DNA of 64,000 nucleotides from Nostoc sp. ATCC 53789. GTDB taxonomy: Bacteria; Cyanobacteriota; Cyanobacteriia; Cyanobacteriales; Nostocaceae. Under the pieces are notes generated by a model that worked only from the letters and a program-made list of their open reading frames with translations, was not told where the DNA came from and ran no database searches. A program made the position numbers and the translations under genes. Location: positions 6,104,501 through 6,168,500 of the forward strand of contig NZ_CP046703.1 in assembly GCF_009873495.1 (NCBI RefSeq), read 5' to 3'. Positions 16,453-26,188 of the stretch are shown one piece after another (position 1 is the first letter of the stretch; each line of letters begins with the position of its first letter).

Positions 16453-17567
16453 TTCATGTCTTTGATAATGTTACGAATCTGCGTTTCTTGAGATTCAATA
16501 CTTTCGGTAAGCTTAAACTGCACGATCGCTCTTGCCAAGTTATGTTCTGGGTGCTTAACTTTAAAGTAGACATTCCCGGCTAAATAATCAGCAAAAAATC
16601 TCAATCCTAATTCAAAGGCAATGAGACGGATAGCATCATATATGTATGCATAGTCATTCTCGGTAAGAAACGCCTTTGCCACTGAGAGATAGCCTTGTAA
16701 GATTCCCTGACAGAGGTCTGTATCGAAATGAACACTTTCCCAATTCTCGGTTTCTTCTCCAGCCTGATTGCAGCCCGATCGCAAACAATCGCCAATATCG
16801 TAATGTACCAGACCTGGTTTAACGGTGTCGAGGTCGATGACGCTGACGGCTTGCTGGGTAACAGTGTCGAACATAACGTTATTAATTTTGGGATCGCCGT
16901 GCATCAGACGCAGAGGTAGTTTGCCCTCAGCTTTGGCATTTTCTAGGATATGTGCAAAGGCTTGGCGATCGCTAACAAACTGTAAACAATAATTAACTTC
17001 CGAAGATTGACTAGCACTATTTTTCGCCAACACTTCTTCGTAACGCTGGAGGTAAAGCGGTGTAATATGAAATCCTTGAAGAGTGTCAGCGAGTTTTTCT
17101 GGTGGCAAATCACTGATTAAATTGTGGAACATCCCCAAGGCATAACCGATTTCTTTAGCTTGTGAGCGATCGCGCATAGTATCGAAAGATTGGGAGCCTT
17201 CAATAAAGCTAATCGCCCGCCAAAATGAACCGTCTGCATCCTGAGAGTGATCTTGAGCATCCTTAGTTAATAGTACACGCGGTACTTCCCAGCGACGATT
17301 GAGGGAGATATGCTGTAACTGTTTATGAACATGCTCAGTGAAGGTACGCATATTCTGCATAATCAGTTTTGGCTGACGAAACACCTGTGTATTGATGCGT
17401 TGCAGGACAAAATGTTGTTCTTTTGAGGTGTCTAGAGTCACTAAGAAGGTGTCATTGATATTACCACTTCCAAAGGCTTTAACGGCTGTAACCTTTCCTA
17501 CTTGGGTGAATTGATCTGCGATCGCAATCAAATTCTCTGCACGTTGTGTATTAAATTCTTTTGTCAT
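16449..17567 (-). CDS. Aminoglycoside-phosphotransferase-fold kinase, N-acetylhexosamine 1-kinase (NahK)-like
   Basis: A 372-residue APH/ChoK-fold kinase. The catalytic loop MHGDPKINNVMFD (about residues 222-234) holds the catalytic Asp and metal Asn, and VSVIDLDTVKPGLVHYDIGD (about 244-263) holds the DxD metal site. FGSGNINDTFLV near residue 32 is the glycine-rich ATP loop. These features and the length fit the family containing N-acetylhexosamine 1-kinase and proteins historically called mucin desulfatase. It is translationally coupled to a DOMON-like protein. The substrate is not proven; a sugar such as an N-acetylhexosamine is most likely. Confidence 0.8.
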   Translation of the reverse strand: MTKEFNTQRAENLIAIADQFTQVGKVTAVKAFGSGNINDTFLVTLDTSKEQHFVLQRINTQVFRQPKLIMQNMRTFTEHVHKQLQHISLNRRWEVPRVLLTKDAQDHSQDADGSFWRAISFIEGSQSFDTMRDRSQAKEIGYALGMFHNLISDLPPEKLADTLQGFHITPLYLQRYEEVLAKNSASQSSEVNYCLQFVSDRQAFAHILENAKAEGKLPLRLMHGDPKINNVMFDTVTQQAVSVIDLDTVKPGLVHYDIGDCLRSGCNQAGEETENWESVHFDTDLCQGILQGYLSVAKAFLTENDYAYIYDAIRLIAFELGLRFFADYLAGNVYFKVKHPEHNLARAIVQFKLTESIESQETQIRNIIKDMK

Positions 17568-17635
17568 CTGTTTAACCTGCTACTCCTCACATACATTGCA
17601 CGAAGGCAATAGGGGATATGGTAGCGCGTCAAAAT

Positions 17636-17668
17636 AATTCGTAATTCGTAATTCGTAATTCGTAATTT
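17636..17668. repeat. Tandem TAATTCG heptamer repeats
   Basis: Four tandem copies of the heptamer family (GTAATTC / TAATTCG), a class of short tandem repeat abundant in heterocystous cyanobacteria. Similar scattered copies occur near 37590-37650. The rest of the 17568-17976 gap holds GTGGGGAGTG-type and CCTCCCCATCC-type repeats and no gene. Confidence 0.85.
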
Positions 17669-17908
17669 TTAAAGGTAATAATGCTAGCACAGGGTGCGAC
17701 ACCGATAGCGAGTATTCAGTAAGTTACGAGATGCTGCGCGTAGAGAGGGTAATAACCGAATGGCACGCTTGTTAATCGCAAAGCCCTGATATAACTTGCT
17801 TTTTGAGTGTGGGGAGTGTGGGAAGTGTGGGGAGAAAGAGGATAAATTTAATAACTGCATATCAACAAATGCTGCATTGCCTCCCCATCCTCCCACACCT
17901 CCCATACT

Positions 17909-17938
17909 CCTTGATTTCTCACAAGTGAGAAATCAAGG
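17909..17938. repeat. Tight hairpin downstream of the Tudor-knot gene
   Basis: A 14-bp perfect inverted repeat with a 2-nt spacer (CCTTGATTTCTCAC / GTGAGAAATCAAGG), 39 bp past the stop of the minus-strand gene. It could act as a transcript end, but no T-run follows. Confidence 0.6.
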
Positions 17939-17976
17939 ATATTGCTCTTGTCGGCCCTGTGCTGCTAATTCAGTAG

Positions 17977-19287
17977 TTAAGAAATTTCGTCGCTATCAAC
18001 CCACTCATCATAGGATGAGTCATAACCAATATAGTGAACAAAGTATTGCTGATTTTGGATTTGCTGAATCGTTGCGGAATACCAAGCTTCTTGGTCTTCA
18101 TCCCAACATTTTACTTTTTGACCAACTGCATATCCATTGTCATCCGCAGCGCGAAGATCGCGAGTCCGAATGTCATCTTCGCCCACCCACTCGTCATAAG
18201 ATGAACCATAGCCAAGGTAATGAATAAAAAATTGGTCATCTTGAACTTTCTCAATTGTTCCCTGATACCAATCTTCGTCTTCACCATCCCAGACTTCTAC
18301 TGTTTTGCTGACTTCATACTGAATTTTATCTGACTTGACAGCAGAAGCTGACGAAACATCTTGAATAGGCTTTTGTTGCTCTTGTTTAATTTCCTCTTTT
18401 ACGAAAGTGTATGCTTCCAAAATCAAGCCGCGAGCGACGCTTTGAGTTCCGGTATGCTCGTAGTAATTGGTAGTTTGATCTAGGAATACTGCGACAAAAT
18501 CTAAATTATCATCAGCAATCTGAATAAAACTACCTAAATTACTAGAAATTGATTGCGGGGTTACACCTGTCTTAGATACTAAGTTATTCATCCAACCTTG
18601 TACGGAGTTAAAACCCTGACTGATAAAACCAACTTTATCAGAGGGATTACTACCTGGTAAAAAGTTATTGATAGCTAAGAAAACCGGATTTTGAGTTATT
18701 GCACCAGCATCAGTGCCACTAATAACTCCATGAATTTTGCTGAGGAAATCGGGGCCTAATGGCAGAATTCCGTCTATACAAACTAAAGCTACCATCCGCA
18801 TTAAGGAGGCATTTTGATAGTTGTTAGTAAGGGAATTAGCAAACTCTTGAGGGTTAGGCTGAGGAATGCCATTTAGTTTGCAAAAGGCGATGATCTCAAC
18901 AGCGATTTTTAGTGCCAAGTCAATAGATTGAGTTACATCAGCTTTGGGAGTAATGTTGCCTAAAAAAGACAGAAAGCCGATTTTTTCACTAACTTTATTC
19001 GCTAAAGCTGCTGCTGCCATAGCTGTGTCTGCCTTATCAATTGTCTGATAAAGCTTGATTGCGAACTGGTAGCCTTTTTGAGGATCTTCGTATAACACGA
19101 CAGCGCGATCGCGGATTCTCTGAATTACCTTAGCATCGGTTTCCCCAGTGATGCTGCGAATACTATTTTCAAACCCCGTCAAATTGCTCCACTCACCTGG
19201 CGCTACATAATCAAGAGCCTTTAAAACTTTGACAGTGATATTGTCAGTTGGTAATTCGTCAACCAACTGAATAATTGATTTATCCAT
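17977..19287 (-). CDS. Unknown N-terminal domain plus two C-terminal Tudor-knot (chromo-barrel) domains
   Basis: A 436-residue protein with the start at 19287 chosen to match its paralogue at 60074-60961 (MDKSIIQLVDELPTDN against MSKSIVDLVDQLPTGG). Residues 1-295 form a helical domain of unknown function, about half identical to the paralogue. After a linker, residues about 325-370 and 385-436 are two similar units containing VWDGEDEDWYQGTIEKVQ...HYLGYGSSYDEWV and CWDEDQEAWYSATIQQIQ...HYIGYDSSYDEWV. The W-Y-A/G-x-I and HYxGYxxxxDEWV pattern is that of Tudor-knot domains of eukaryotic MOF/Esa1-type proteins. Their ligand in bacteria is unknown. No signal peptide. No operon partner is visible. 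Confidence 0.85.
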   Translation of the reverse strand: MDKSIIQLVDELPTDNITVKVLKALDYVAPGEWSNLTGFENSIRSITGETDAKVIQRIRDRAVVLYEDPQKGYQFAIKLYQTIDKADTAMAAAALANKVSEKIGFLSFLGNITPKADVTQSIDLALKIAVEIIAFCKLNGIPQPNPQEFANSLTNNYQNASLMRMVALVCIDGILPLGPDFLSKIHGVISGTDAGAITQNPVFLAINNFLPGSNPSDKVGFISQGFNSVQGWMNNLVSKTGVTPQSISSNLGSFIQIADDNLDFVAVFLDQTTNYYEHTGTQSVARGLILEAYTFVKEEIKQEQQKPIQDVSSASAVKSDKIQYEVSKTVEVWDGEDEDWYQGTIEKVQDDQFFIHYLGYGSSYDEWVGEDDIRTRDLRAADDNGYAVGQKVKCWDEDQEAWYSATIQQIQNQQYFVHYIGYDSSYDEWVDSDEIS

Positions 19288-19454
19288 CAGCCGATCCTCA
19301 AAACTCAAAGTTATGCTTACAACACAGTTCAACTAAAACCACAACAAGTAATACCAGTTGCTTACCTTACGGGAAGCCTTTCTCTGGTCAATGCTGCGCG
19401 AATTACTGAACCGTATTAATAGAGTTCCCCGACTTGACCAAAAAATAACAAGTG

Positions 19455-19967
19455 GCGATCGCTACCAATATTTTTCGGTTAAGGGGGAAAGGGGAAAGGG
19501 AAAAGGTTTGAATTTACCTTTCCCCAGACCACACCAGAGATGGAAAGTACTTATCCGAGAAGTATTGGATTGCCTCTCATCTGCTGACTTTTCAATTAGC
19601 TGAGTCTACATTTGAGCCTAACTCCATGCCAAATATTTGTTTTTTTAACCTTTTGCTAGCTGTTCCTTAAACTTACCGGGATAGGTTGAAGTTGATAAGT
19701 ACGAATTAATACTAATAAAGTATGTAGCTATTTTTTGCTAGTTACTTCGGTCTTTCATGCCGATCTTGTCTCATGTTCGCCCAAATACTGAAGTAAGTTT
19801 TTGCATCTATCCTTTTGTAGTTATGGGAGCGATCGCCCTACAAATCAGTGTGATCTCTCTTTTGGTCTGGGGAAAGGTTAAAGGGCAAAGGGGGAAAGGT
19901 AAATTCAAACCCTTTCCTTTTCCCCTTTCCCCCTTAACCAAAAAATATTGGTAGCGATCGCTTTTGG
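19455..19967. repeat. Large inverted repeat pair around a 350-bp spacer
   Basis: The stretch 19455-19527 (GCGATCGCTACCAATATT, GGTTAAGGGGGAAAGGGGAA, TTGAATTTACCTTTCCCC, CAGACC) recurs in reverse complement at about 19864-19963, where the right copy contains an extra 20-odd-base purine-rich duplication. The spacer holds no convincing gene. The whole gap 19288-20092 between the Tudor-knot gene and the RTX gene is otherwise empty. Confidence 0.8.
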
Positions 19968-20092
19968 ACTGTTTACGAAGTGCGGACAAATTTGGATAAA
20001 TCCCAAGAGCGATCGCACTTAGTACATCGCTTCGGATCATTTGGTTGATTTTTTGAGAATCTGAAACAAACTAAAGAGGTTAAATAATTCCT

Positions 20093-23000
20093 ATGGCTTT
20101 AACACAAGGGGATATTGCTTTTATATCCTTCAATGCCGATGAAGATGGCTGGTCTATTGTTACATTTGTAGATATCGATCCGAACACGACGATTTATTTC
20201 ACTGATAACGAAGCTACTAGCACGACAGCTTTTAATACTGGTGAGTCTTATTTTCAATGGATATCAGGATCTAGTACGATAAATGCTGGTACAGTAATTC
20301 GCTTTACTGGAGTTGATGTTGCCACCCTTGCTGCATCAGTTGGAACTCTCTCTCGTGCTACGGTATCAGGTAGCAGTAACTACGGTCTCTCTGCAAGTGG
20401 TGACGTTATCTATGCTTTTCTTGGCTCTAGTGCAGCTGCTCCAACTACGATTTTAACTGCGGTATCATCAGGAGATGTTGTAACGCCTGGTGATCCAATT
20501 GCAAATGCAGGATTAACGGTTGGAGTTAACGCAATAGTATTAAGAACTAGTGCTGACTATGGTGAATATAGTGGCTCTAGAACTGGACAATCTAGCTTTG
20601 CAAACTATAAATCTTCAGTCTTTAATGTTAACAACTGGACGGTTGATCAAACTGATGGTAACTATACCACAACTGCTCCAAATACCACGAATTTTGCGAT
20701 CGCCGCACCCAGCCCCACTGTCACCATCGCAGCCCAAGATGCCAACGCCGCCGAAGCTGGGACTGACCCAGGTATTTTTCGCATCTCTCGCACAGGCAGT
20801 ACCACCGATGCCCTAACGGTAAATTACAATGTTGCCACGGGTGCTGGACAAGCCACAAGCGCAGATTACACACAAAACCTAACAGGCACAGCAACTATCG
20901 CTGCCGGAGAATCTTTTGTCGATGTCACCATTACACCTGTAGATGATCCGACAGTTGAAGGAACTGAAAGCGTCACTCTGAATCTGAATAGCAGCGCCGA
21001 CTATACTCTGGGTACTGCTACTACTGCAACAGTGGCGATCGCTGACAACGATACGGCGGCAACTTCTATCGATCTCTCCACCTACGTCCGTATCGGGCGT
21101 TACGACCTACCCGAACCTACCCGAACCACTGCACCAACAAACAGCTTGCTGGCTCAAGAAGTCTCGGCAGTTACCTATAACAAGGATACCGACACGCTGT
21201 TTGTTGTCGGCGATGGCGGCAGAGCGATCGTGCAAGTATCGAAGACGGGACAATTAATTGACTCAATGACGTTAGGTCTTGGCAACAGTCCTCAAGGAAC
21301 AGAATTTTACGATACAGAAGGGCTTACCTATGTCGGTGACGGTAAGTTTGTCTTGATCGAAGAGCGAGACAGACAGGCTAATTTGTTTACCTATGCCCCA
21401 GGAACCACCCTTACCAGAAGCGATGTCCAGACCGTAAAACTCGGTACAACGGTTGGAAATATTGGGATTGAAGGTATCTCCTATGACCCACAGACTGGTG
21501 GCTTCATCGCAGTTAAGGAGATTACACCCGAAGGAATTTTTCAAACAAACATCGATTTTGCGGCGGGAACTGCCAGCAACGGTTCGCCCACCACAGTCAA
21601 CTCTACCAACCTTTTCGATCCAGCATTGGCTGGGCTTGCGGACTTCGCGGATGTTTTCGCATTGTCGAATCTATCAGCCTTGAACGGGCAACCCGACTCC
21701 AGCCGCCTGCTGATCTTGAGCCAAGAATCGGGCAAAATCGTCAACATCGATCGCACTGGGAATATCTCTAGCTCATTAACCATCGCCTCCGACGCAGGTA
21801 ATCCTTTGTCCGTTGTGGATCAGGGGAATGAAGGAATCACGGTAGACAAGGATGGATTGATTTATGTCGTTAACGAGAATGGCGGAGGTGATATCGATCA
21901 CCCTCAACTTTGGGTCTATGCACCATCCTCATTTACTTATGCGAATCAAGCCCCTATAGCCGTCAGCCTTGCAAATACCGTCACCAGCTTGTCAGAAAGC
22001 ACCAGTACTGCAACTCCCTTTAAAGTCGCCAACATTATCGTCAGTGATGACGCTCTGGGAACAAATACCCTCAGCTTGACTGGTGCAGATGCCAACTCTT
22101 TTGAGATTACGGACAATGCTTTGTTCCTGAAAGCGGGAACCACTCTAGATTTTGAAACTAAGACCAGCTACAACGTCAGCGTCAATGTAAATGACGCGAG
22201 TGTTGGCAATAACCCAGATGCAACTACGGCATTTAGCTTATTAGTAACCGATGTAAATGAGAATCCCACCACAGGTAGTATCTTCATCACTGAAGTAGCT
22301 CCTTGGAGTAGTGGCAATTCCCCCGTCGCCGCAGACTGGTTTGAGCTTACCAACAAGGGTTTGAGCGCCGTAGATATCACGGGCTGGAAAATTGACGACA
22401 ACTCCAATAGCTTCGCCTCCTCTGTCGCCTTGAGCGGTATTACAACTATCGGTGCAGGTGAATCGGTAATCTTCATCGAAGGAGCTACCGTCAATTCTAC
22501 TTTCCTATCCAACTGGTTCGGCGCAAACCCACCAGCCGGCTTGAAAATCGGCAACTACTCTGGTGCCGGCGTGGGCTTGGGTGCGGGTGGTGATGCGGTG
22601 AATATCTATAATTCCACTGGTGCTTTACAGGCTAATGTCGTCTTCGGAGCATCTCCAGCCGCAGCCCCATTTGCCACCTTTGATAATGCCGCCTTGTCAA
22701 ACAATGCCACGATCGCAACGTTGAGCGCTGTGGGAGTCAATGGTGCATTCGTCGCTGTAAATTCAAACGTGGAAATCGGCTCTCCTGGAACGATTGTTTC
22801 CTCTCTACCTACAATTGCGATCGCAGCCACTGATGCCAACGCCGCAGAAGCTGGCACTGACCCTGGCACTTTCCGCATCTCTCGCACAGGCAGTACCACC
22901 AATGCCCTAACGGTAAATTACAATATTGCCACGGGTGCTGGACAAGCCACAAGCACAGATTACACACCAACCCTAACAGGCACAGCAACGATCGCTGCCG

Positions 23001-26000
23001 GACAATCCTTTGCGGATATCACCATTACACCTGTGGATGATCCGACAATTGAAGGAACTGAAACCGTCACTTTGACTCTAAATAGCAGCGCCAACTATAC
23101 TCTAGGTACTGCTACTGCAACAGTAGCGATCGCTGATAATGACGCAATTCGGATTCACGACATTCAAGGTGCTGGGCATATCTCAGCCTTGAGAGGTCAA
23201 ACCGTTAGCAATGTAGCGGGAATTGTCACGGCTACAGCTAGTAATGGTTTCTACTTGCAAGACCCTAACCCAGATAGCGACGTTCGCACTTCTGAAGGTA
23301 TTTTCGTCTTCACTTCAGCAGCACCAACTGTATCCGTTGGCGATTCCATATTAGTCAGTGGAACAGTCACGGAGTTTCGTCCCGGTAATAATGCCAATAA
23401 CCTGACGGTGACAGAAATTACTAGCCCCACAATTGTCACCGTTTCCACTGGCAATGCTTTGCCAACTGCGACAATTCTGGGCAATGGCGGCAGAGCTATC
23501 CCAACTACAGTCATCGATAACGATACTACTGGGAATATCGAAACTGGAACGACCACCTTTGACCCTGCCCAGGATGGCATCGACTTCTACGAAAGTTTAG
23601 AAGGAATGCGAGTACAGGTTAATAACCCAGTCTCCACTTCACCCACTGGAAACTTTGGAACATCACAAGAAATTTGGGTACTAGCAGACAACGGAGCAAA
23701 TGCCACTGGGCGCACAGTTCGCGGTGGTAGCCTAATTAGTGCCTCAGATTTCAATCCTGAGCGGATTCAAATCGATGATCTCAACAATGCCTTAGTGCTA
23801 CCTGAGATTAATGTTGGTACGCAACTTAGCACTGTTACTGGTGTCGTTAACTACGACTTTAGCAACTATGAAGTTTTAGTATCGGCTGCTCCCACAGTAG
23901 TACAGAACAGTACCCTGCAAAAAGAAGTCACCAATTTAACTCCCACCACTGACCAATTGACAGTTGCTACCTTCAACGTCGAAAATCTTGACCCAAGCGA
24001 TGGGGCAACCAAGTTTAACAACCTTGCCAGCCGCATTGTCAATAATCTGAAATCACCAGATATCATTAGTCTGGAAGAAATTCAGGACAATAATGGGGCA
24101 ACTAATAATGGTGTAGTTGATGCCAGCACCACCTTCCAAACATTAATTAATGCGATCGCTGCTGCTGGTGGCCCCACATATCAATATCGCCAAATTGACC
24201 CAGTAAACGGTACAAATGGCGGTGAACCTGGGGGAAATATCCGAGTGGGCTTCTTATTTAATCCTGCTCGTGTCAACTTTGTAGATCGCCCCGGTGGTAC
24301 TTCCACCTCCAGCACCACAGTTAGCAACGTCTCTGGTTTTCCTACTCTTTCTGATAGTCCTGGTTTGATTGACCCCACCAACTCGGCTTTTACTAGCAGT
24401 CGCAAGCCGTTAGTTGGTGAATTTACTTTCAAGGGTGAAACTGTTTATATAATTGGCAACCACTTCAATTCTAAAGGTGGCGACCAACCATTATTTGGCG
24501 TGAATCAACCGCCAACTCTCACCAGCGAAGTCCAGCGTCAGCAACAAGCTACCTTGGTGAAAAATTTTGTCCAAAGTATTTTAGCGATCAACCCTAATGC
24601 CAATGTAGTAGTAGCGGGTGACTTGAATGACTTTGAGTTCTCCAACCCAGTCACCACTCTAGAAAGCGCTGGACTGACTTCCTTAATTGAAACTCTGCCT
24701 GCAAACGAGCGTTACACCTACAACTTTGAAGGCAATGCCCAAACACTCGACCACCTTTTAGTTAGTAGCAACTTGCTTGGCAAGCTAGATGCCTATGATG
24801 TCGTTCACGTCAACTCAGAATTTGCCGATCAAGATAGCGATCACGACCCTAGTGTGGCTCGGTTTAATTTAAATGATGCTCCCACAGCAATATCATTGAG
24901 TGCTACAAATATCAATGAAAATGTGGCTGCCAATACTGTAATTGGTACATTTAGTACTACAGACCCGGACACCGGCAACACTTTCACTTACAGCTTAGTT
25001 TCTGGAACTGGTGATGCTGATAATGCTGCTTTTGCGATCGCAGACAACACCTTAAAAATCAACGCTTCCCCAGACTTTGAAACCAAATCTGCTTACAGCA
25101 TTCGGGTACGCAGCACCGATAATGGTGGACTTTCCCTTGACAAGGCATTGACCATCCAAGTTAACGATGTCAATGAAGCTCCGACGGTAGTGCAACCCCT
25201 TGAAGACAGAATCATCTCCACAAGCAAGCTTTTCTCTTTCAACGTTGGTGACAAATTTGCTGACATCGATCAAGGCGACACCCTTACCTACACTGCTACG
25301 GGCTTACCGACTGGATCTGATATCGCTAACACGGGTCTGATATTCGGCAATATCTCCCAAGCTGGCATTTTTGCCGTCACTGTTACCGCTACTGATAGCA
25401 AAGGTGGCAGTGTTAGCGATACCTTTGACCTGACTGTTGCCAATAACAAGGCGACATCCGGCAATGACATTATCTTTATCGACCAACTTGTTGGTGTGAG
25501 CGTATTCAATGCTCTAGGTGGCAACGATCGCGTGATCGGCACTGATGCCAATGAGACACTCAGTGGTGCAGCAGGCAATGATTACATTGATGCCAAGGGC
25601 GGTAATGACTCTCTCTTGGGGAACGATGGCATTGACACACTTTTAGGCGGGGCAGGTAATGACATCCTCGATGGTGGAGCAGCCGATGACATTCTTCTAG
25701 GTGAACTTGACAATGACACACTTCTCGGTGGAGCAGGTAATGATAGCCTCGATGGTGGAGCAGGTAATGATAACCTCAATGGTGGAGCAGGTAATGACAT
25801 CATTCTAGGTGGACTTGGCAATGACATCCTGGCCGGAGGTGGTGGCAGTGACCACCTGATTGGTTGGGGAGGTGGTACAAACGAAATTGACCAACTCAAC
25901 GGCGCTCAAAGTGCAGATACTTACATTTTGGGTGATGCTAGTTCAGTTTTCTATGCCAAATCTGGCAATGGAGACTACGCCGATATTGTTAACTTCAAAG

Positions 26001-26188
26001 CAAGCGATCGGATTCAGCTGAAAGGATCTGCTGACAATTACTTCTTGGGGTCAGCATCAGTATCTGGATTTAGTAGTTCATCTGTGGGTATTTTCGCCAA
26101 TAATGGGACGCAATTAGAATTAATTGCGGTTGTGGAAAGCGGATTAAACCGCAATTTGGCAACAGATACTCGGTTCGTGTTTGTCTAA
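20093..26188 (+). CDS. Giant RTX exoprotein: Calx-beta, phytase/esterase-like, lamin-tail, cadherin and extracellular nuclease domains
   Basis: A 2,031-residue mosaic. Approximate order: N-terminal beta domain (1-205); Calx-beta 1 (206-321); beta-propeller of the phytase-like/SdiA-regulated kind with VVGDGGRAIVQVSKTGQLID (325-620); cadherin-like (620-725); lamin-tail LTD with FITEVAPWS and WFELTNKG (727-850); Calx-beta 2 (906-1018); OB-like and endonuclease/exonuclease/phosphatase domain as in ExeM/NucH nucleases, with ATFNVENLDP, GNHFNSKGGD, AGDLNDF and DHDPS (1020-1595); cadherin (1593-1697); Ig-like (1697-1785); RTX repeats GGAGNDxLDGG (1807-1930); and a C-terminal tail. There is no Sec signal peptide. 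RTX repeats plus the tail mean type I secretion, with calcium-dependent folding outside. Likely role: secreted nuclease/phosphatase for phosphate scavenging. No secretion genes are nearby. Confidence 0.88.
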   Translation: MALTQGDIAFISFNADEDGWSIVTFVDIDPNTTIYFTDNEATSTTAFNTGESYFQWISGSSTINAGTVIRFTGVDVATLAASVGTLSRATVSGSSNYGLSASGDVIYAFLGSSAAAPTTILTAVSSGDVVTPGDPIANAGLTVGVNAIVLRTSADYGEYSGSRTGQSSFANYKSSVFNVNNWTVDQTDGNYTTTAPNTTNFAIAAPSPTVTIAAQDANAAEAGTDPGIFRISRTGSTTDALTVNYNVATGAGQATSADYTQNLTGTATIAAGESFVDVTITPVDDPTVEGTESVTLNLNSSADYTLGTATTATVAIADNDTAATSIDLSTYVRIGRYDLPEPTRTTAPTNSLLAQEVSAVTYNKDTDTLFVVGDGGRAIVQVSKTGQLIDSMTLGLGNSPQGTEFYDTEGLTYVGDGKFVLIEERDRQANLFTYAPGTTLTRSDVQTVKLGTTVGNIGIEGISYDPQTGGFIAVKEITPEGIFQTNIDFAAGTASNGSPTTVNSTNLFDPALAGLADFADVFALSNLSALNGQPDSSRLLILSQESGKIVNIDRTGNISSSLTIASDAGNPLSVVDQGNEGITVDKDGLIYVVNENGGGDIDHPQLWVYAPSSFTYANQAPIAVSLANTVTSLSESTSTATPFKVANIIVSDDALGTNTLSLTGADANSFEITDNALFLKAGTTLDFETKTSYNVSVNVNDASVGNNPDATTAFSLLVTDVNENPTTGSIFITEVAPWSSGNSPVAADWFELTNKGLSAVDITGWKIDDNSNSFASSVALSGITTIGAGESVIFIEGATVNSTFLSNWFGANPPAGLKIGNYSGAGVGLGAGGDAVNIYNSTGALQANVVFGASPAAAPFATFDNAALSNNATIATLSAVGVNGAFVAVNSNVEIGSPGTIVSSLPTIAIAATDANAAEAGTDPGTFRISRTGSTTNALTVNYNIATGAGQATSTDYTPTLTGTATIAAGQSFADITITPVDDPTIEGTETVTLTLNSSANYTLGTATATVAIADNDAIRIHDIQGAGHISALRGQTVSNVAGIVTATASNGFYLQDPNPDSDVRTSEGIFVFTSAAPTVSVGDSILVSGTVTEFRPGNNANNLTVTEITSPTIVTVSTGNALPTATILGNGGRAIPTTVIDNDTTGNIETGTTTFDPAQDGIDFYESLEGMRVQVNNPVSTSPTGNFGTSQEIWVLADNGANATGRTVRGGSLISASDFNPERIQIDDLNNALVLPEINVGTQLSTVTGVVNYDFSNYEVLVSAAPTVVQNSTLQKEVTNLTPTTDQLTVATFNVENLDPSDGATKFNNLASRIVNNLKSPDIISLEEIQDNNGATNNGVVDASTTFQTLINAIAAAGGPTYQYRQIDPVNGTNGGEPGGNIRVGFLFNPARVNFVDRPGGTSTSSTTVSNVSGFPTLSDSPGLIDPTNSAFTSSRKPLVGEFTFKGETVYIIGNHFNSKGGDQPLFGVNQPPTLTSEVQRQQQATLVKNFVQSILAINPNANVVVAGDLNDFEFSNPVTTLESAGLTSLIETLPANERYTYNFEGNAQTLDHLLVSSNLLGKLDAYDVVHVNSEFADQDSDHDPSVARFNLNDAPTAISLSATNINENVAANTVIGTFSTTDPDTGNTFTYSLVSGTGDADNAAFAIADNTLKINASPDFETKSAYSIRVRSTDNGGLSLDKALTIQVNDVNEAPTVVQPLEDRIISTSKLFSFNVGDKFADIDQGDTLTYTATGLPTGSDIANTGLIFGNISQAGIFAVTVTATDSKGGSVSDTFDLTVANNKATSGNDIIFIDQLVGVSVFNALGGNDRVIGTDANETLSGAAGNDYIDAKGGNDSLLGNDGIDTLLGGAGNDILDGGAADDILLGELDNDTLLGGAGNDSLDGGAGNDNLNGGAGNDIILGGLGNDILAGGGGSDHLIGWGGGTNEIDQLNGAQSADTYILGDASSVFYAKSGNGDYADIVNFKASDRIQLKGSADNYFLGSASVSGFSSSSVGIFANNGTQLELIAVVESGLNRNLATDTRFVFV
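25510..25880 (+). repeat. RTX calcium-binding nonapeptide repeats in the exoprotein gene
   Basis: About a dozen 27-bp units encoding GGxGxDxLx, several identical at DNA level (GGTGGAGCAGGTAATGA). They form the parallel beta-roll that folds on calcium binding after secretion. Confidence 0.9.

Noticed and set aside
15913..17567. Mucin desulfatase linked to the sulfatase cluster
   Set aside because: The old name refers to NahK-like kinases; the catalytic loop is that of a phosphotransferase, and the strand is opposite to the sulfatase genes.
17636..17668. Possible CRISPR from tandem TAATTCG units
   Set aside because: Units are 7 bp without spacers, so this is a short tandem repeat.
17796..18227. 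Plus-strand 143-residue open frame
   Set aside because: Runs through intergenic repeats and antisense to the Tudor-knot region; Pro/His-rich composition with no domain.
21272..25899. Many minus-strand open frames inside the giant RTX gene
   Set aside because: Caused by biased codon use and repeats of the sense gene; compositions are low-complexity and no motif is seen.
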